Under the pieces are notes generated by a model, which was not told where the DNA came from, searched no databases, and was given only the letters and a program-made list of their open reading frames with translations. A program made the translations under genes and the position numbers. Below, one piece after another: positions 1 to 8,232 of a stretch of DNA of 64,000 nucleotides (its first letter is position 1; the number at the start of each line of letters is the position of its first letter). The DNA is from Vibrio lentus (GTDB lineage Bacteria; Pseudomonadota; Gammaproteobacteria; Enterobacterales; Vibrionaceae). The stretch is from contig NZ_JAUFQE010000002.1 of NCBI RefSeq assembly GCF_030409755.1, forward strand, positions 1,674,001 to 1,738,000, in the 5' to 3' direction.

Positions 1-1421
1 AGAATCTTCTCGTGCTCAAGGCCAGTTAGGCGGTGAAGACGAAGTTCTAGAATAGCTTGCGCTTGAGTTTCCGTTAGGAAGTATTGACCATCACGGATAC
101 CGTATTGGTCTTCAAGCCAATCTGGACGAGCTGCATCAGTACCAGCACGTTCAAGCATTGATGCAACGTTACCAAGATCCCAACCACGAGATACTAGACC
201 AACTTTAGCTTCTGCTGGTGTTGGTGCGTTCTTGATCAGTTCAATGATTTCATCAATGTTTGCAAGCGCTAAAGATAGAGCTTCCAAGATATGTGCACGG
301 TCGCGCGCTTTCTTCAATTCGAAGATAGTACGACGAGTCACAACTTCACGACGGTGATCAACAAAACACTTCAACATATCTTTAATGTTGAAAAGTTGTG
401 GTTGGCCGTTGTTCAGAGCAACCATGTTGATGCCGAAAGTTGTTTGCAGTTGAGTTTGTGAGTAAAGGTTGTTTAGTACCACTTCACCGACAGCGTCACG
501 CTTACATTCAATAACAATACGCATACCATCTTTATCAGATTCGTCACGCAGTGCACTGATGCCTTCAACTTTCTTGTCTTTTACAAGTTCTGCAATCTTC
601 TCGATCAGACGAGCTTTGTTCACTTGATATGGAATTTCAGTAACGATAATTGTTTCTTTACCGTTCTTTTCCATTTCAATGTTCGCGCGCGAGCGCATGT
701 AAACTTTGCCACGACCAGTCTTATATGCATCAACAATGCCCTTACGGCCACTGATTAATGCTGCTGTCGGGAAGTCTGGACCAGGGATGTAGTCCATTAG
801 CTCATCAATAGTGATGTCTTCATTATTGATAAATGCTAAACAGCCATCAACAACTTCGCCAAGGTTATGTGGCGGGATGTTGGTAGCCATACCTACTGCG
901 ATACCAGAAGCACCGTTAACCAATAGGTTTGGTATTTTTGTTGGTAAAACTGCTGGTATTTGCTCGGTTCCATCATAGTTAGGAACGAAGTCAACCGTAT
1001 CTTTATCAAGATCCGTTAATAGCTCACCAGCTATTTTTGACATACGAACTTCGGTATAACGCATTGCCGCAGCTGAATCGCCGTCAACCGAACCAAAGTT
1101 ACCTTGGCCATCGACTAACATATAGCGTAGTGAAAACGGCTGAGCCATACGAACAATTGACTCGTATACCGCACTATCACCGTGTGGGTGATATTTACCG
1201 ATTACATCGCCTACTACACGAGCAGACTTTTTATATGCTTTGTTCCAATCATTACCTAGTACATTCATCGCGAACAAAACGCGGCGGTGTACTGGTTTTA
1301 GGCCATCACGCACATCTGGAAGGGCACGACCAACGATGACGGACATCGCGTAGTCTAGGTATGAACCTCTAAGCTCATCTTCAATATTTACGGGCGTGAT
1401 CTCTTTCGCTAGATCGCTCAT
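1..1421 (-). CDS. gyrA: DNA gyrase subunit A (5' part, runs off left edge)
   Basis: GyrA is the DNA breakage-and-rejoining subunit of the A2B2 gyrase that introduces negative supercoils. About 473 codons are visible and the rest lies beyond base 1. The start is set by the conserved N-terminus [14 protein letters not shown], read leftward from 1421. The quinolone-resistance region is in frame: HPHGDSAVY with Ser83, then Glu at codon 87 (1161-1163) where E. coli has Asp. The active-site tyrosine in AAMRYTE falls exactly at residue 122. The gene is divergent from ubiG, the same neighbour arrangement as in E. coli. Identity is certain; only the C-terminal half is missing. Confidence 0.98.
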   Translation of the reverse strand, partial: MSDLAKEITPVNIEDELRGSYLDYAMSVIVGRALPDVRDGLKPVHRRVLFAMNVLGNDWNKAYKKSARVVGDVIGKYHPHGDSAVYESIVRMAQPFSLRYMLVDGQGNFGSVDGDSAAAMRYTEVRMSKIAGELLTDLDKDTVDFVPNYDGTEQIPAVLPTKIPNLLVNGASGIAVGMATNIPPHNLGEVVDGCLAFINNEDITIDELMDYIPGPDFPTAALISGRKGIVDAYKTGRGKVYMRSRANIEMEKNGKETIIVTEIPYQVNKARLIEKIAELVKDKKVEGISALRDESDKDGMRIVIECKRDAVGEVVLNNLYSQTQLQTTFGINMVALNNGQPQLFNIKDMLKCFVDHRREVVTRRTIFELKKARDRAHILEALSLALANIDEIIELIKNAPTPAEAKVGLVSRGWDLGNVASMLERAGTDAARPDWLEDQYGIRDGQYFLTETQAQAILELRLHRLTGLEHEKI

Positions 1422-1712
1422 AGAGCCATTTTCCCTCTATAGTCAGATCGTATTTTTGAATACGTATAAGACCGAAAAATATAACACAAATTTACCTACG
1501 GAGGCATCACTTTCCCTCTCCTTTTACCATCTTGTGACCCTTGTAGCCAATCTATTGATGAGAAATTGCACCTCAGCGTCATATCTTGCTGAAACATGGT
1601 CACTTTACATCCAATAAACTAGCAAAATTGTAGATCTTCTGGTCAGCAGGAAAAGGCAAGTTATAATGCCTGCAATTTCATGGATGCATTATTTAACTTG
1701 GAAATGCCGATT

Positions 1713-2426
1713 ATGACTAAATCACAGAACGTAGACCCAGCAGAAATCAAAAAATTCGAAGACATGGCGTCGCGCTGGTGGGATCTAGGAGGCGAGTTTA
1801 AGCCACTACATCAAATCAATCCGCTGCGCTTAAATTACGTGCTAGAGAAAACCGAAGGCCTATTTGGCAAGAAAGTCCTCGATGTTGGCTGCGGTGGCGG
1901 TATTTTGGCTGAGAGCATGGCTGTAGAGGGTGCGGTAGTTACTGGCCTGGACATGGGTAAAGAACCGCTAGAAGTCGCTCGTCTGCACGCATTAGAAACC
2001 GGCACCAAGCTGGATTACATCCAAAGCACCATTGAAGACCATGCAGAGCAAAACCCGCAAACTTACGATGTGGTGACGTGCATGGAAATGCTAGAGCACG
2101 TTCCTGAACCACAATCGGTTATCTCGGCTTGTTCAAAGTTGGTTAAACCGGGCGGCCATGTGTTCTTCTCGACATTGAACCGTAACTTTAAGTCTTACCT
2201 TTTCGCTATTGTTGGTGCAGAGAAGCTACTTAAGATTGTGCCTGAAGGTACTCACGACCACGAAAAGTTCATTCGACCAGCTGAACTCATCAAGATGATC
2301 GACAATACGCCTCTGCAAGAATTAGGCATTACTGGGCTGCATTACAACCCACTAACAGACACGTATCGTTTAGGGTCAAATGTCGATGTGAATTACATCG
2401 TCCACACTCAAAATTTCGCCCAATAA
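1713..2426 (+). CDS. ubiG: Ubiquinone biosynthesis O-methyltransferase UbiG
   Basis: UbiG performs the two SAM-dependent O-methylations of ubiquinone biosynthesis at the cytoplasmic membrane face. The 237-residue product is close to the family's usual length. The SAM-binding motif [10 protein letters not shown], is at residues 55-63, and the conserved opening [13 protein letters not shown] precedes it. I chose ATG 1713 (MTKSQN) because family members begin there; an in-frame ATG at 1680 would add 11 residues without likeness to the family. It is divergent from gyrA and is followed by a strong hairpin terminator at 2484-2520, so it is probably transcribed alone. Confidence 0.96.
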   Translation: MTKSQNVDPAEIKKFEDMASRWWDLGGEFKPLHQINPLRLNYVLEKTEGLFGKKVLDVGCGGGILAESMAVEGAVVTGLDMGKEPLEVARLHALETGTKLDYIQSTIEDHAEQNPQTYDVVTCMEMLEHVPEPQSVISACSKLVKPGGHVFFSTLNRNFKSYLFAIVGAEKLLKIVPEGTHDHEKFIRPAELIKMIDNTPLQELGITGLHYNPLTDTYRLGSNVDVNYIVHTQNFAQ

Positions 2427-2483
2427 CTGTTCGTATCTCTAACAGTATCCCTACCGTAATATCTTTTATAAAAAAGCCCCATG

Positions 2484-2520
2484 AAAAGAGTTGCAATTAC
2501 CATAAGATTGCGACTTTTTT
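2484..2520 (+). terminator. Rho-independent terminator after ubiG
   Basis: AGTTGCAAT (2489-2497) pairs with ATTGCGACT (2507-2515) with one G-U pair; the stem can be extended by flanking A and T runs and ends in a T tract. It lies 58 bases past the ubiG stop. Confidence 0.8.
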
Positions 2521-2731
2521 CAGTCTAAATTTCGTGCGCCAGCTTCCATTTTGACCACCTCGATTTAAATTTAATCACCTAAAATCCATCGCCCATTTTG
2601 CCCAAAGATCAAGGGATTTTTTTTTATGGGAGTGCAAAAATAAAGCATCATTAAAAGGCGGCTTTTATACAATCAAGTCACATCTAACCTCATCAGTTAG
2701 TGGTCACTTACAGTTTTTTTTAATCCACCAC

Positions 2732-2740
2732 TTATCCACA
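2732..2740 (+). promoter_or_regulatory. DnaA box upstream of nrdAB
   Basis: TTATCCACA matches the DnaA consensus at all nine positions. DnaA boxes also precede nrdAB in E. coli, where DnaA tunes nucleotide reductase transcription to replication. It is about 200 bases upstream of the nrdA start. A single box does not suggest an origin. Confidence 0.65.
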
Positions 2741-2777
2741 AGCAACCCAATTTCTTTACCTTGAAAAATATCAGTTG

Positions 2778-2793
2778 TAGCACTATCTTGTAA
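2778..2793 (+). promoter_or_regulatory. Putative NrdR box 1 (distal, weak)
   Basis: By eye this 16-mer matches the NrdR consensus ACACWATATATWGTGT at 9 of 16 positions, including the core TTGT half. On its own it would be weak. Its centre is exactly 32 bp from the better box at 2810-2825, three helical turns, which is how NrdR boxes are paired in enteric nrdAB promoters. Confidence 0.5.
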
Positions 2794-2809
2794 CCCAACA
2801 AACAAATGA

Positions 2810-2825
2810 CCCCCATATGTTGTGT
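2810..2825 (+). promoter_or_regulatory. Putative NrdR box 2 (proximal)
   Basis: CCCCCATATGTTGTGT matches the NrdR consensus at 12 of 16 positions. NrdR is the ATP-cone repressor of ribonucleotide reductase genes. It lies 117 bases before the nrdA start and forms a helically phased pair with the box at 2778-2793. Confidence 0.6.
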
Positions 2826-2942
2826 TTGAACTACAATGTATGGGTAGACCAAGATCACAAAGCCGAAACGTAATTTACAAAAATTACACAGAAACACACA
2901 AAAACACGGCCTTGTTCAGTTTTGTTAGGGAAATTAAGCAGA

Positions 2943-5225
2943 ATGAACCAACAACTTACTGTTACCAAGCGTAACGGGCGCAAAGAAACGATCGATTTAG
3001 AGAAAATCCATCGAGTGATCACATGGGCAGCTGAAGGCTTGCACAATGTTTCTGTATCACAAGTAGAATTGAAAGCTCACATTCAGTTTTACGATGGCAT
3101 TACCACGACTGACATTCATGAGACAATCATCAAGTCAGCAGCGGATTTAATCTCTGAAGAGACTCCTGATTACCAATATCTAGCAGCACGTCTGTCAGTG
3201 TTCCACCTACGTAAAAAAGCGTACGGTGAATACGAGCCGCCTGCTCTTTATGACCACGTTGCAAAACTGGTTGATATGGGTAAATACGATAGCCACCTTA
3301 TGGAAGACTACACGAAAGCTGAATTCGAAGAGCTTGACGCGTACATCGACCACAAGCGTGACTTAAACTTTTCTTACGCGGCGGTTAAGCAGCTTGAAGG
3401 TAAATACTTCGTGCAGAACCGTGTAACAAAAGAAATCTACGAGAGTGCTCAGTTCCTTTACATCCTAGTTGCTGCGTGTTTATTCGGTAAATACCCGAAA
3501 TCAACTCGTCTGGATTACATCAAACGTTTTTACGACGCCTCGTCTACGTTTAAGATTTCTCTACCTACACCAATTATGTCTGGTGTACGTACGCCTACTC
3601 GTCAATTCAGTTCATGTGTACTGATTGAGTGTGGTGACAGCCTTGATTCTATCAACGCAACAGCAAGCTCTATTGTTCGTTACGTATCTCAACGTGCTGG
3701 TATTGGTATCAACGCAGGTCGTATCCGTGCGCTTGGTTCGGAAATCCGTAATGGTGAAGCGTTCCACACGGGCTGTATCCCTTTCTACAAATACTTCCAA
3801 ACAGCAGTAAAATGTTGTTCTCAAGGTGGTGTTCGTGGCGGCGCAGCAACCGTGTTCTACCCACTATGGCACGGTGAAGTTCAGTCTCTATTAGTACTGA
3901 AAAACAACCGCGGCGTTGAAGAGAACCGTGTTCGTCACATGGACTACGGCGTACAGCTGAACAAGCTTATGTACTCTCGTCTTGTTCAAGGGGGCAACAT
4001 CAGCCTGTTCTCACCTTCTGACGTACCTGGCCTTTACGACGCGTTCTTCGAAAACCAAGAGCGTTTTGAAGCGCTTTACGTTAAGTACGAAAACGATCCT
4101 TCAGTGAAGCGTGAAACGGTTAAAGCCGTTGAGCTATTCTCTCTGCTAATGCAAGAGCGTGCTTCTACTGGTCGTATCTACATTCAGAACGTTGACCACT
4201 GTAATACACACAGCCCGTTTGATTCTGAAGTAGCACCTGTTCGTCAATCGAACCTATGTCTAGAAATCGCGCTACCAACTAAGCCGCTTTCTAACGTGGA
4301 AGATGACGAAGGTGAGATTGCACTATGTACGCTTTCAGCGTTTAACCTAGGCGCAATCAACGAGCTAGACGATCTGGCTGAACTTTCTGAACTGGTTGTT
4401 CGTGCTCTAGATGCACTACTTGATTACCAAGACTACCCGCTTCCAGCAGCACGTAAGTCGACAATGAACCGTCGTACTCTAGGTGTGGGTGTAATCAACT
4501 ACGCATACTACCTAGCGAAGAATGGTGTTAAGTACTCTGATGGCAGCGCAAATGGCCTGACGCACCGTACTTTTGAAGCAATTCAATACCACTTGCTAAA
4601 AGCGTCTGTTGACCTAGCGAAAGAGCAAGGCCGTTGCCCATCTTTCCACGAAACCAACTACGCGAAAGGCCTACTGCCAATCGATACTTACAAAAAAGAT
4701 ATCGACTTAGTATGTGAAGAGCCACTGCACTACGATTGGGACACGCTACGTGAAGAGATCATGGAGCACGGCCTACGTAACTCTACACTGACAGCGCTTA
4801 TGCCTTCTGAGACTTCGTCTCAAATCTCGAACGCGACTAACGGTATCGAGCCACCACGTGGTTACGTATCAGTTAAAGCATCGAAAGACGGCATCCTGAA
4901 GCAAGTAGTTCCTGATTTCCTAAATCTTAAAGAGAACTACGAGCTACTTTGGAACATTGGTACTAACGATGGTTACCTGCACTTAGTGGGTATCATGCAA
5001 AAATTCGTTGACCAAGCTATCTCTGCAAACACTAACTATGATCCAAGTGTTTACGACAGCGGTAAAGTACCAATGAAGCAACTGCTTAAAGACTTGCTAA
5101 CAGCGTACAAGTACGGTGTTAAGACGCTTTACTACCATAACACTCGTGATGGTGCTAAAGACGACCAAGGCGATGCAGTTCAAGTGCCGGAAGAAGATTG
5201 TGAAGGCGGCGGTTGTAAGATCTAA
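2943..5225 (+). CDS. nrdA: Ribonucleoside-diphosphate reductase, class Ia alpha subunit
   Basis: NrdA reduces ribonucleoside diphosphates to deoxyribonucleotides together with NrdB. The 760-residue product is collinear with E. coli NrdA (761). The N-terminal ATP-cone (about residues 5-95, starting VTKRNGRKETIDLEKI) gives allosteric control. The active-site cysteine sits in RQFSSCVLIECGDS near residue 225, the NxCxE motif in RQSNLCLEIALP near 439, and the C-terminal redox pair in CEGGGCKI at the very end. The start MNQQLTV at 2943 is the family start; an upstream ATG at 2922 would add seven unmatched residues. First gene of nrdA-nrdB-yfaE. Confidence 0.98.
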   Translation: MNQQLTVTKRNGRKETIDLEKIHRVITWAAEGLHNVSVSQVELKAHIQFYDGITTTDIHETIIKSAADLISEETPDYQYLAARLSVFHLRKKAYGEYEPPALYDHVAKLVDMGKYDSHLMEDYTKAEFEELDAYIDHKRDLNFSYAAVKQLEGKYFVQNRVTKEIYESAQFLYILVAACLFGKYPKSTRLDYIKRFYDASSTFKISLPTPIMSGVRTPTRQFSSCVLIECGDSLDSINATASSIVRYVSQRAGIGINAGRIRALGSEIRNGEAFHTGCIPFYKYFQTAVKCCSQGGVRGGAATVFYPLWHGEVQSLLVLKNNRGVEENRVRHMDYGVQLNKLMYSRLVQGGNISLFSPSDVPGLYDAFFENQERFEALYVKYENDPSVKRETVKAVELFSLLMQERASTGRIYIQNVDHCNTHSPFDSEVAPVRQSNLCLEIALPTKPLSNVEDDEGEIALCTLSAFNLGAINELDDLAELSELVVRALDALLDYQDYPLPAARKSTMNRRTLGVGVINYAYYLAKNGVKYSDGSANGLTHRTFEAIQYHLLKASVDLAKEQGRCPSFHETNYAKGLLPIDTYKKDIDLVCEEPLHYDWDTLREEIMEHGLRNSTLTALMPSETSSQISNATNGIEPPRGYVSVKASKDGILKQVVPDFLNLKENYELLWNIGTNDGYLHLVGIMQKFVDQAISANTNYDPSVYDSGKVPMKQLLKDLLTAYKYGVKTLYYHNTRDGAKDDQGDAVQVPEEDCEGGGCKI

Positions 5226-5245
5226 ACCGCAATAAACATTAAGAC

Positions 5246-5272
5246 CCCAGAGAAGTTATCTTCTCTGGGTTT
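5246..5272 (+). terminator. Intercistronic hairpin between nrdA and nrdB
   Basis: CCCAGAGAAG and CTTCTCTGGG form a perfect 10-bp stem with a TTAT loop, followed by only three T residues. It lies in the 101-bp gap between nrdA and nrdB. The short T run argues for partial termination or protection of the nrdA 3' end rather than a full stop. Confidence 0.6.
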
Positions 5273-5326
5273 AAAGCATTAACAGGGTTCGTTTTATTAC
5301 GGGTCCTTAAAGGATTTGAGGCATTT

Positions 5327-6460
5327 ATGGCTTACAGTACTTTTTCTCAACAAAAAAATGACCAACTAAAAGAACCAATGTTCTTGGGTCAGTCGGTAAA
5401 CGTTGCACGTTACGACCAACAGAAATTCGAAATCTTCGAAAAGTTGATCGAAAAGCAGCTTTCTTTCTTCTGGCGTCCAGAAGAAGTTGACGTGTCTAGC
5501 GACCGTATCGACTACAACAAGCTTCCTGAGCATGAAAAGCACATCTTCATCTCTAACTTGAAGTACCAAACACTTCTAGATTCAATCCAAGGCCGCAGCC
5601 CTAACGTTGCCCTACTTCCTTTGGTATCACTGCCAGAAGTTGAAACTTGGATTGAGACATGGTCATTCTCTGAAACGATTCACTCTCGTTCATACACGCA
5701 CATCATCCGTAACATCGTGAATGATCCAGGCGTAGTATTTGACGATATCGTTGAAAACGAAGAGATCCTAAAGCGTGCGAAAGACATCGCGTTTTACTAC
5801 GACGACCTAATCAAGCTGACTGCTGACTACCACCGCTACGGTGAAGGCAACCACAACATCAACGGCGAAGACGTTAAGATTTCACTTCACGACCTGAAGA
5901 AGAAACTTTACGTATGTCTAATGTCTGTAAACGCACTAGAAGCGATTCGTTTCTACGTGAGTTTTGCATGTTCATTCGCATTCGCTGAACGTGAGCTAAT
6001 GGAAGGTAACGCGAAGATCATCAAGCTAATCGCTCGTGATGAAGCACTTCACCTTACTGGTACACAGCACATGATCAATTTGCTGCGTAACGGCCAAGAT
6101 GACTTCGAATTCATGCAGATCGCTGAAGAGTGTAAGCAAGAATGTTTCGACCTATTCAAAGAAGCAGCAGAGCAAGAAAAAGAGTGGGCAGAATACCTAT
6201 TCAAAGATGGCTCTATGATTGGTCTAAACAAAGACATTCTTTGCCAGTACGTTGAGTACATTACGAACATCCGTATGCAGGCTGTTGGTCTAGGTACGGC
6301 TTACCCAGAAGCAACGTCGAACCCAATCCCATGGATCAACGCTTGGTTGTCTTCAGATAACGTTCAAGTTGCTCCACAAGAAGCTGAAATCAGTTCTTAC
6401 CTAGTTGGTCAAATCGACAACGAAGTAAAAGCTGACGACTTTGAAGGATTTGAGCTGTAA
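5327..6460 (+). CDS. nrdB: Ribonucleoside-diphosphate reductase, class Ia beta subunit
   Basis: NrdB houses the diferric-tyrosyl radical used by NrdA. The 377-residue product is collinear with the E. coli protein (376). The radical Tyr is residue 123 counting Met (Tyr122 in E. coli numbering), in [13 protein letters not shown], which also supplies iron ligands Glu116 and His119. The second ligand set is in the helix with [12 protein letters not shown]. The C-terminal tail ending in DDFEGFEL is the acidic peptide that docks on NrdA. The stop codon shares its last base with the yfaE start, so the two are translationally coupled. Confidence 0.98.
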   Translation: MAYSTFSQQKNDQLKEPMFLGQSVNVARYDQQKFEIFEKLIEKQLSFFWRPEEVDVSSDRIDYNKLPEHEKHIFISNLKYQTLLDSIQGRSPNVALLPLVSLPEVETWIETWSFSETIHSRSYTHIIRNIVNDPGVVFDDIVENEEILKRAKDIAFYYDDLIKLTADYHRYGEGNHNINGEDVKISLHDLKKKLYVCLMSVNALEAIRFYVSFACSFAFAERELMEGNAKIIKLIARDEALHLTGTQHMINLLRNGQDDFEFMQIAEECKQECFDLFKEAAEQEKEWAEYLFKDGSMIGLNKDILCQYVEYITNIRMQAVGLGTAYPEATSNPIPWINAWLSSDNVQVAPQEAEISSYLVGQIDNEVKADDFEGFEL

Positions 6461-6738
6461 TGCCAACAATCAAAATCAACAAGCTGACTTCGATTGAATC
6501 TAACCCGTCGAATACTCTATTGGAAACGATGGAACAGGCGGGCTTAGAACCAGAATACAACTGCCGAGATGGGCACTGTGGCGCTTGTCGTTGCACGTTG
6601 GATTCCGGTGAAGTTGAGTACGTTGGTTTTGCTATGGCTTACACACAAGGCGATGAAATTTTGCCATGCATCTGCAAAGCAAAAACCGATTTATCGCTGA
6701 GTAACGTAACTCACAGAAGCAAACAGAAGCGCGCCTAA
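6460..6738 (+). CDS. yfaE: 2Fe-2S ferredoxin YfaE, NrdB diferric cofactor maintenance
   Basis: This small plant-type [2Fe-2S] ferredoxin is known in E. coli to reduce the inactive met form of NrdB so that the tyrosyl radical can be rebuilt. The 92-residue product has the cluster cysteines at 35, 40, 43 and 70 (CRDGHCGAC, then LPC). It overlaps the nrdB stop by one base (TAATG), the usual arrangement. A strong terminator about 90 bases downstream ends the operon. Confidence 0.95.
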   Translation: MPTIKINKLTSIESNPSNTLLETMEQAGLEPEYNCRDGHCGACRCTLDSGEVEYVGFAMAYTQGDEILPCICKAKTDLSLSNVTHRSKQKRA

Positions 6739-6830
6739 GCCAACCAGCTTAAGTTTGTTTCGTTTCATTTAGAGTTGCGTGAATTCAAATGTTTTTAAAC
6801 GCTACGCTTCATTGAAGATAACAAGTATTA

Positions 6831-6869
6831 AAAAGGGTCCGCCTCCTCTTGGAATGCGGACCCTTTTTC
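6831..6869. terminator. Bidirectional terminator between yfaE and napF
   Basis: AAAAGGGTCCGC (6831-6842) pairs with GCGGACCCTTTT (from 6856), a 12-bp stem with a 13-base loop. Both strands end in a T run, so it serves the nrdAB-yfaE transcript and the leftward napF transcript. Confidence 0.85.
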
Positions 6870-6951
6870 TATTTATGCCTTTAGGTATCTGAGACGACTT
6901 TCCTATCACTCAAAGCCTTCTTGTTGGTTCCCACCAAGCAAAACCGGATGT

Positions 6952-7467
6952 TTACTGTTGAGTCAGGTTCAGAGTCACTGAGCCAATGTAACAAGCGCTT
7001 CGGCACTCTCCGCAACCATCACACTTATCTTTGTCTAAGGTAGGTAACTCCCCTACTTCGATTTGAATTGCACTTACTGAACAAGCGGTTTGGCACGCAT
7101 TACAATCCATTTGCATGTAGTTGTTGCAGCTATCAGCAAAGCTGGGCTTGAGATCAATATAAGGCGTTACCGTTTGATGAAGCGCGCCAGTCGGGCACAC
7201 TTCACTGCACTTATCACACAGCGAACAACTGTTGTAATCCAAATTCAACAGCGCACTGCCCTCTAGCATCTCAATAACGCTATTTGGACACGCTTGCTCA
7301 CACAAACCACAACCGTCGCAAAGACGCTCAAACAGCACCTCATCAACCGCTCTTGGCGGCCTTGCATACACGCGCTGTGATTTCTCTTCATAACTTGCCG
7401 CAACTTTAACTGGCTTAGAGAGTCGAGTTAAGAAACCGCGTCTATTTGAATTTATTTGTTCAGGCAT
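6952..7467 (-). CDS. napF: NapF-like ferredoxin-type protein
   Basis: This 171-residue iron-sulfur protein resembles NapF, a cytoplasmic protein linked to maturation of periplasmic molybdoenzymes. The cysteine groups in order are CDGCGLCEQACP, CSLCDKCSEVCP, a shorter CNACQTAC group and CDGCGECRSAC, the same layout as E. coli NapF. The N-terminus has NRRGFLTR, also typical of NapF, which remains cytoplasmic. The start ATG overlaps the stop of the TorD-family chaperone gene by one base, so the pair is coupled. Its neighbours are dmsABC, not nap genes, suggesting that it serves DMSO reductase here. The symbol rests on family likeness. Confidence 0.8.
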   Translation of the reverse strand: MPEQINSNRRGFLTRLSKPVKVAASYEEKSQRVYARPPRAVDEVLFERLCDGCGLCEQACPNSVIEMLEGSALLNLDYNSCSLCDKCSEVCPTGALHQTVTPYIDLKPSFADSCNNYMQMDCNACQTACSVSAIQIEVGELPTLDKDKCDGCGECRSACYIGSVTLNLTQQ

Positions 7468-8033
7468 TAATCGATATATAACTTTTTAGTGGCTACGTTT
7501 AAATTATATTTAGATATTAATTGATTAAGCCAATTTATTACATCGCTTGATAGCTTCTTATAAAATGATAAATCTGATGCTATATTTAATTTCTCTAAAT
7601 AAACAGAAGACCAAGTCAATAAGTGACACTCAATCAATTCACGGGCTGAATTGGTATTGTTGTTTTCTAACAAATACGCATGGGCGAATAGCATTAAACC
7701 AAATTGATCTTCTGGCTCTCTTAAACCTGTGTCCAATTCAATATGGTTCAATTCTAGAAACTGTCGATATTCCACAGTCGAGGCACCAAACACAACACGG
7801 TCTTTATCTAGGTACACAGAACCCCAAGGTGGCGCCGGCATGTCTCCAACGCCTTCAAAAAGGCGGCTAAACTCTGCAACTAGCGCATCTTCTTGTTCAT
7901 TTTGAAGTGCTAGCAAGCACGCTTCTGATAGTACTTCACTCTCGACCAATGCTTCGACTATGGTTAACAACTGTTCTTTACTTGCCGCTTGATAAAATAG
8001 CGAACCCAATAATTTATGCGTATCGATAATCAT
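7467..8033 (-). CDS. TorD/DmsD-family molybdoenzyme chaperone
   Basis: The 188-residue, mostly helical, cysteine-poor protein looks like a TorD/DmsD/NarJ-family chaperone, which binds the twin-arginine signal of a molybdoenzyme and holds it for cofactor insertion. The family feature visible is the region ARLFEGVGDMPAPPWGSVYLD-like around residues 55-75, containing a P-P-W-G-S-V-Y segment seen in these chaperones. It is transcribed divergently from dmsA, and its stop overlaps the napF start. The likely client is the DmsA precursor. Overall likeness to named members is modest, so I give no symbol. Confidence 0.75.
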   Translation of the reverse strand: MIIDTHKLLGSLFYQAASKEQLLTIVEALVESEVLSEACLLALQNEQEDALVAEFSRLFEGVGDMPAPPWGSVYLDKDRVVFGASTVEYRQFLELNHIELDTGLREPEDQFGLMLFAHAYLLENNNTNSARELIECHLLTWSSVYLEKLNIASDLSFYKKLSSDVINWLNQLISKYNLNVATKKLYID

Positions 8034-8141
8034 TATTATTTATACCGTAATAGGTTTTAACGATAATTATATTAATTAAACCATTCCATTCTTTGATCTA
8101 ATTTATACATTCAATTCATAAACTTTAAATTGAGCACTTAC

Positions 8142-8155
8142 TTGATTCCTATCAA
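8142..8155. promoter_or_regulatory. FNR box in the dms divergent promoter
   Basis: TTGATTCCTATCAA is a perfect match to the FNR consensus TTGAT-N4-ATCAA. It lies in the 199-bp gap between the chaperone gene and dmsA, 78 bases before the dmsA start, where it could activate either direction under oxygen limitation. Confidence 0.85.
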
Positions 8156-8232
8156 TCAACATTTAAAAATTAAAAGACAAAAACAAAACTACCTATAAAG
8201 TGCTAGTCATCAATAACAAAAGGCATCTTAGA

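Larger units (their letters stand above)
2427..2942. other. Gene-free stretch between ubiG and nrdA (516 bp)
   Basis: Apart from the ubiG terminator, this AT-rich region carries a perfect DnaA box and two NrdR-like boxes in its right half, described separately. Short reading frames on the minus strand here have no recognisable product and run through the operators, so I do not call them. It is best read as the nrdAB control region. Confidence 0.7.

Noticed and set aside
1396..1617. 73-codon frame on the plus strand between gyrA and ubiG
   Set aside because: It starts inside gyrA, has no ribosome site and occupies the divergent promoter region.
2732..2740. DnaA box as a sign of a replication origin
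   Set aside because: A single box without an AT-rich unwinding element, dnaA or other boxes fits nrdAB regulation instead.
8191..8197. TACCTAT as a NarL/NarP heptamer before dmsA
   Set aside because: One heptamer without the inverted partner is expected by chance and is not enough for a site.
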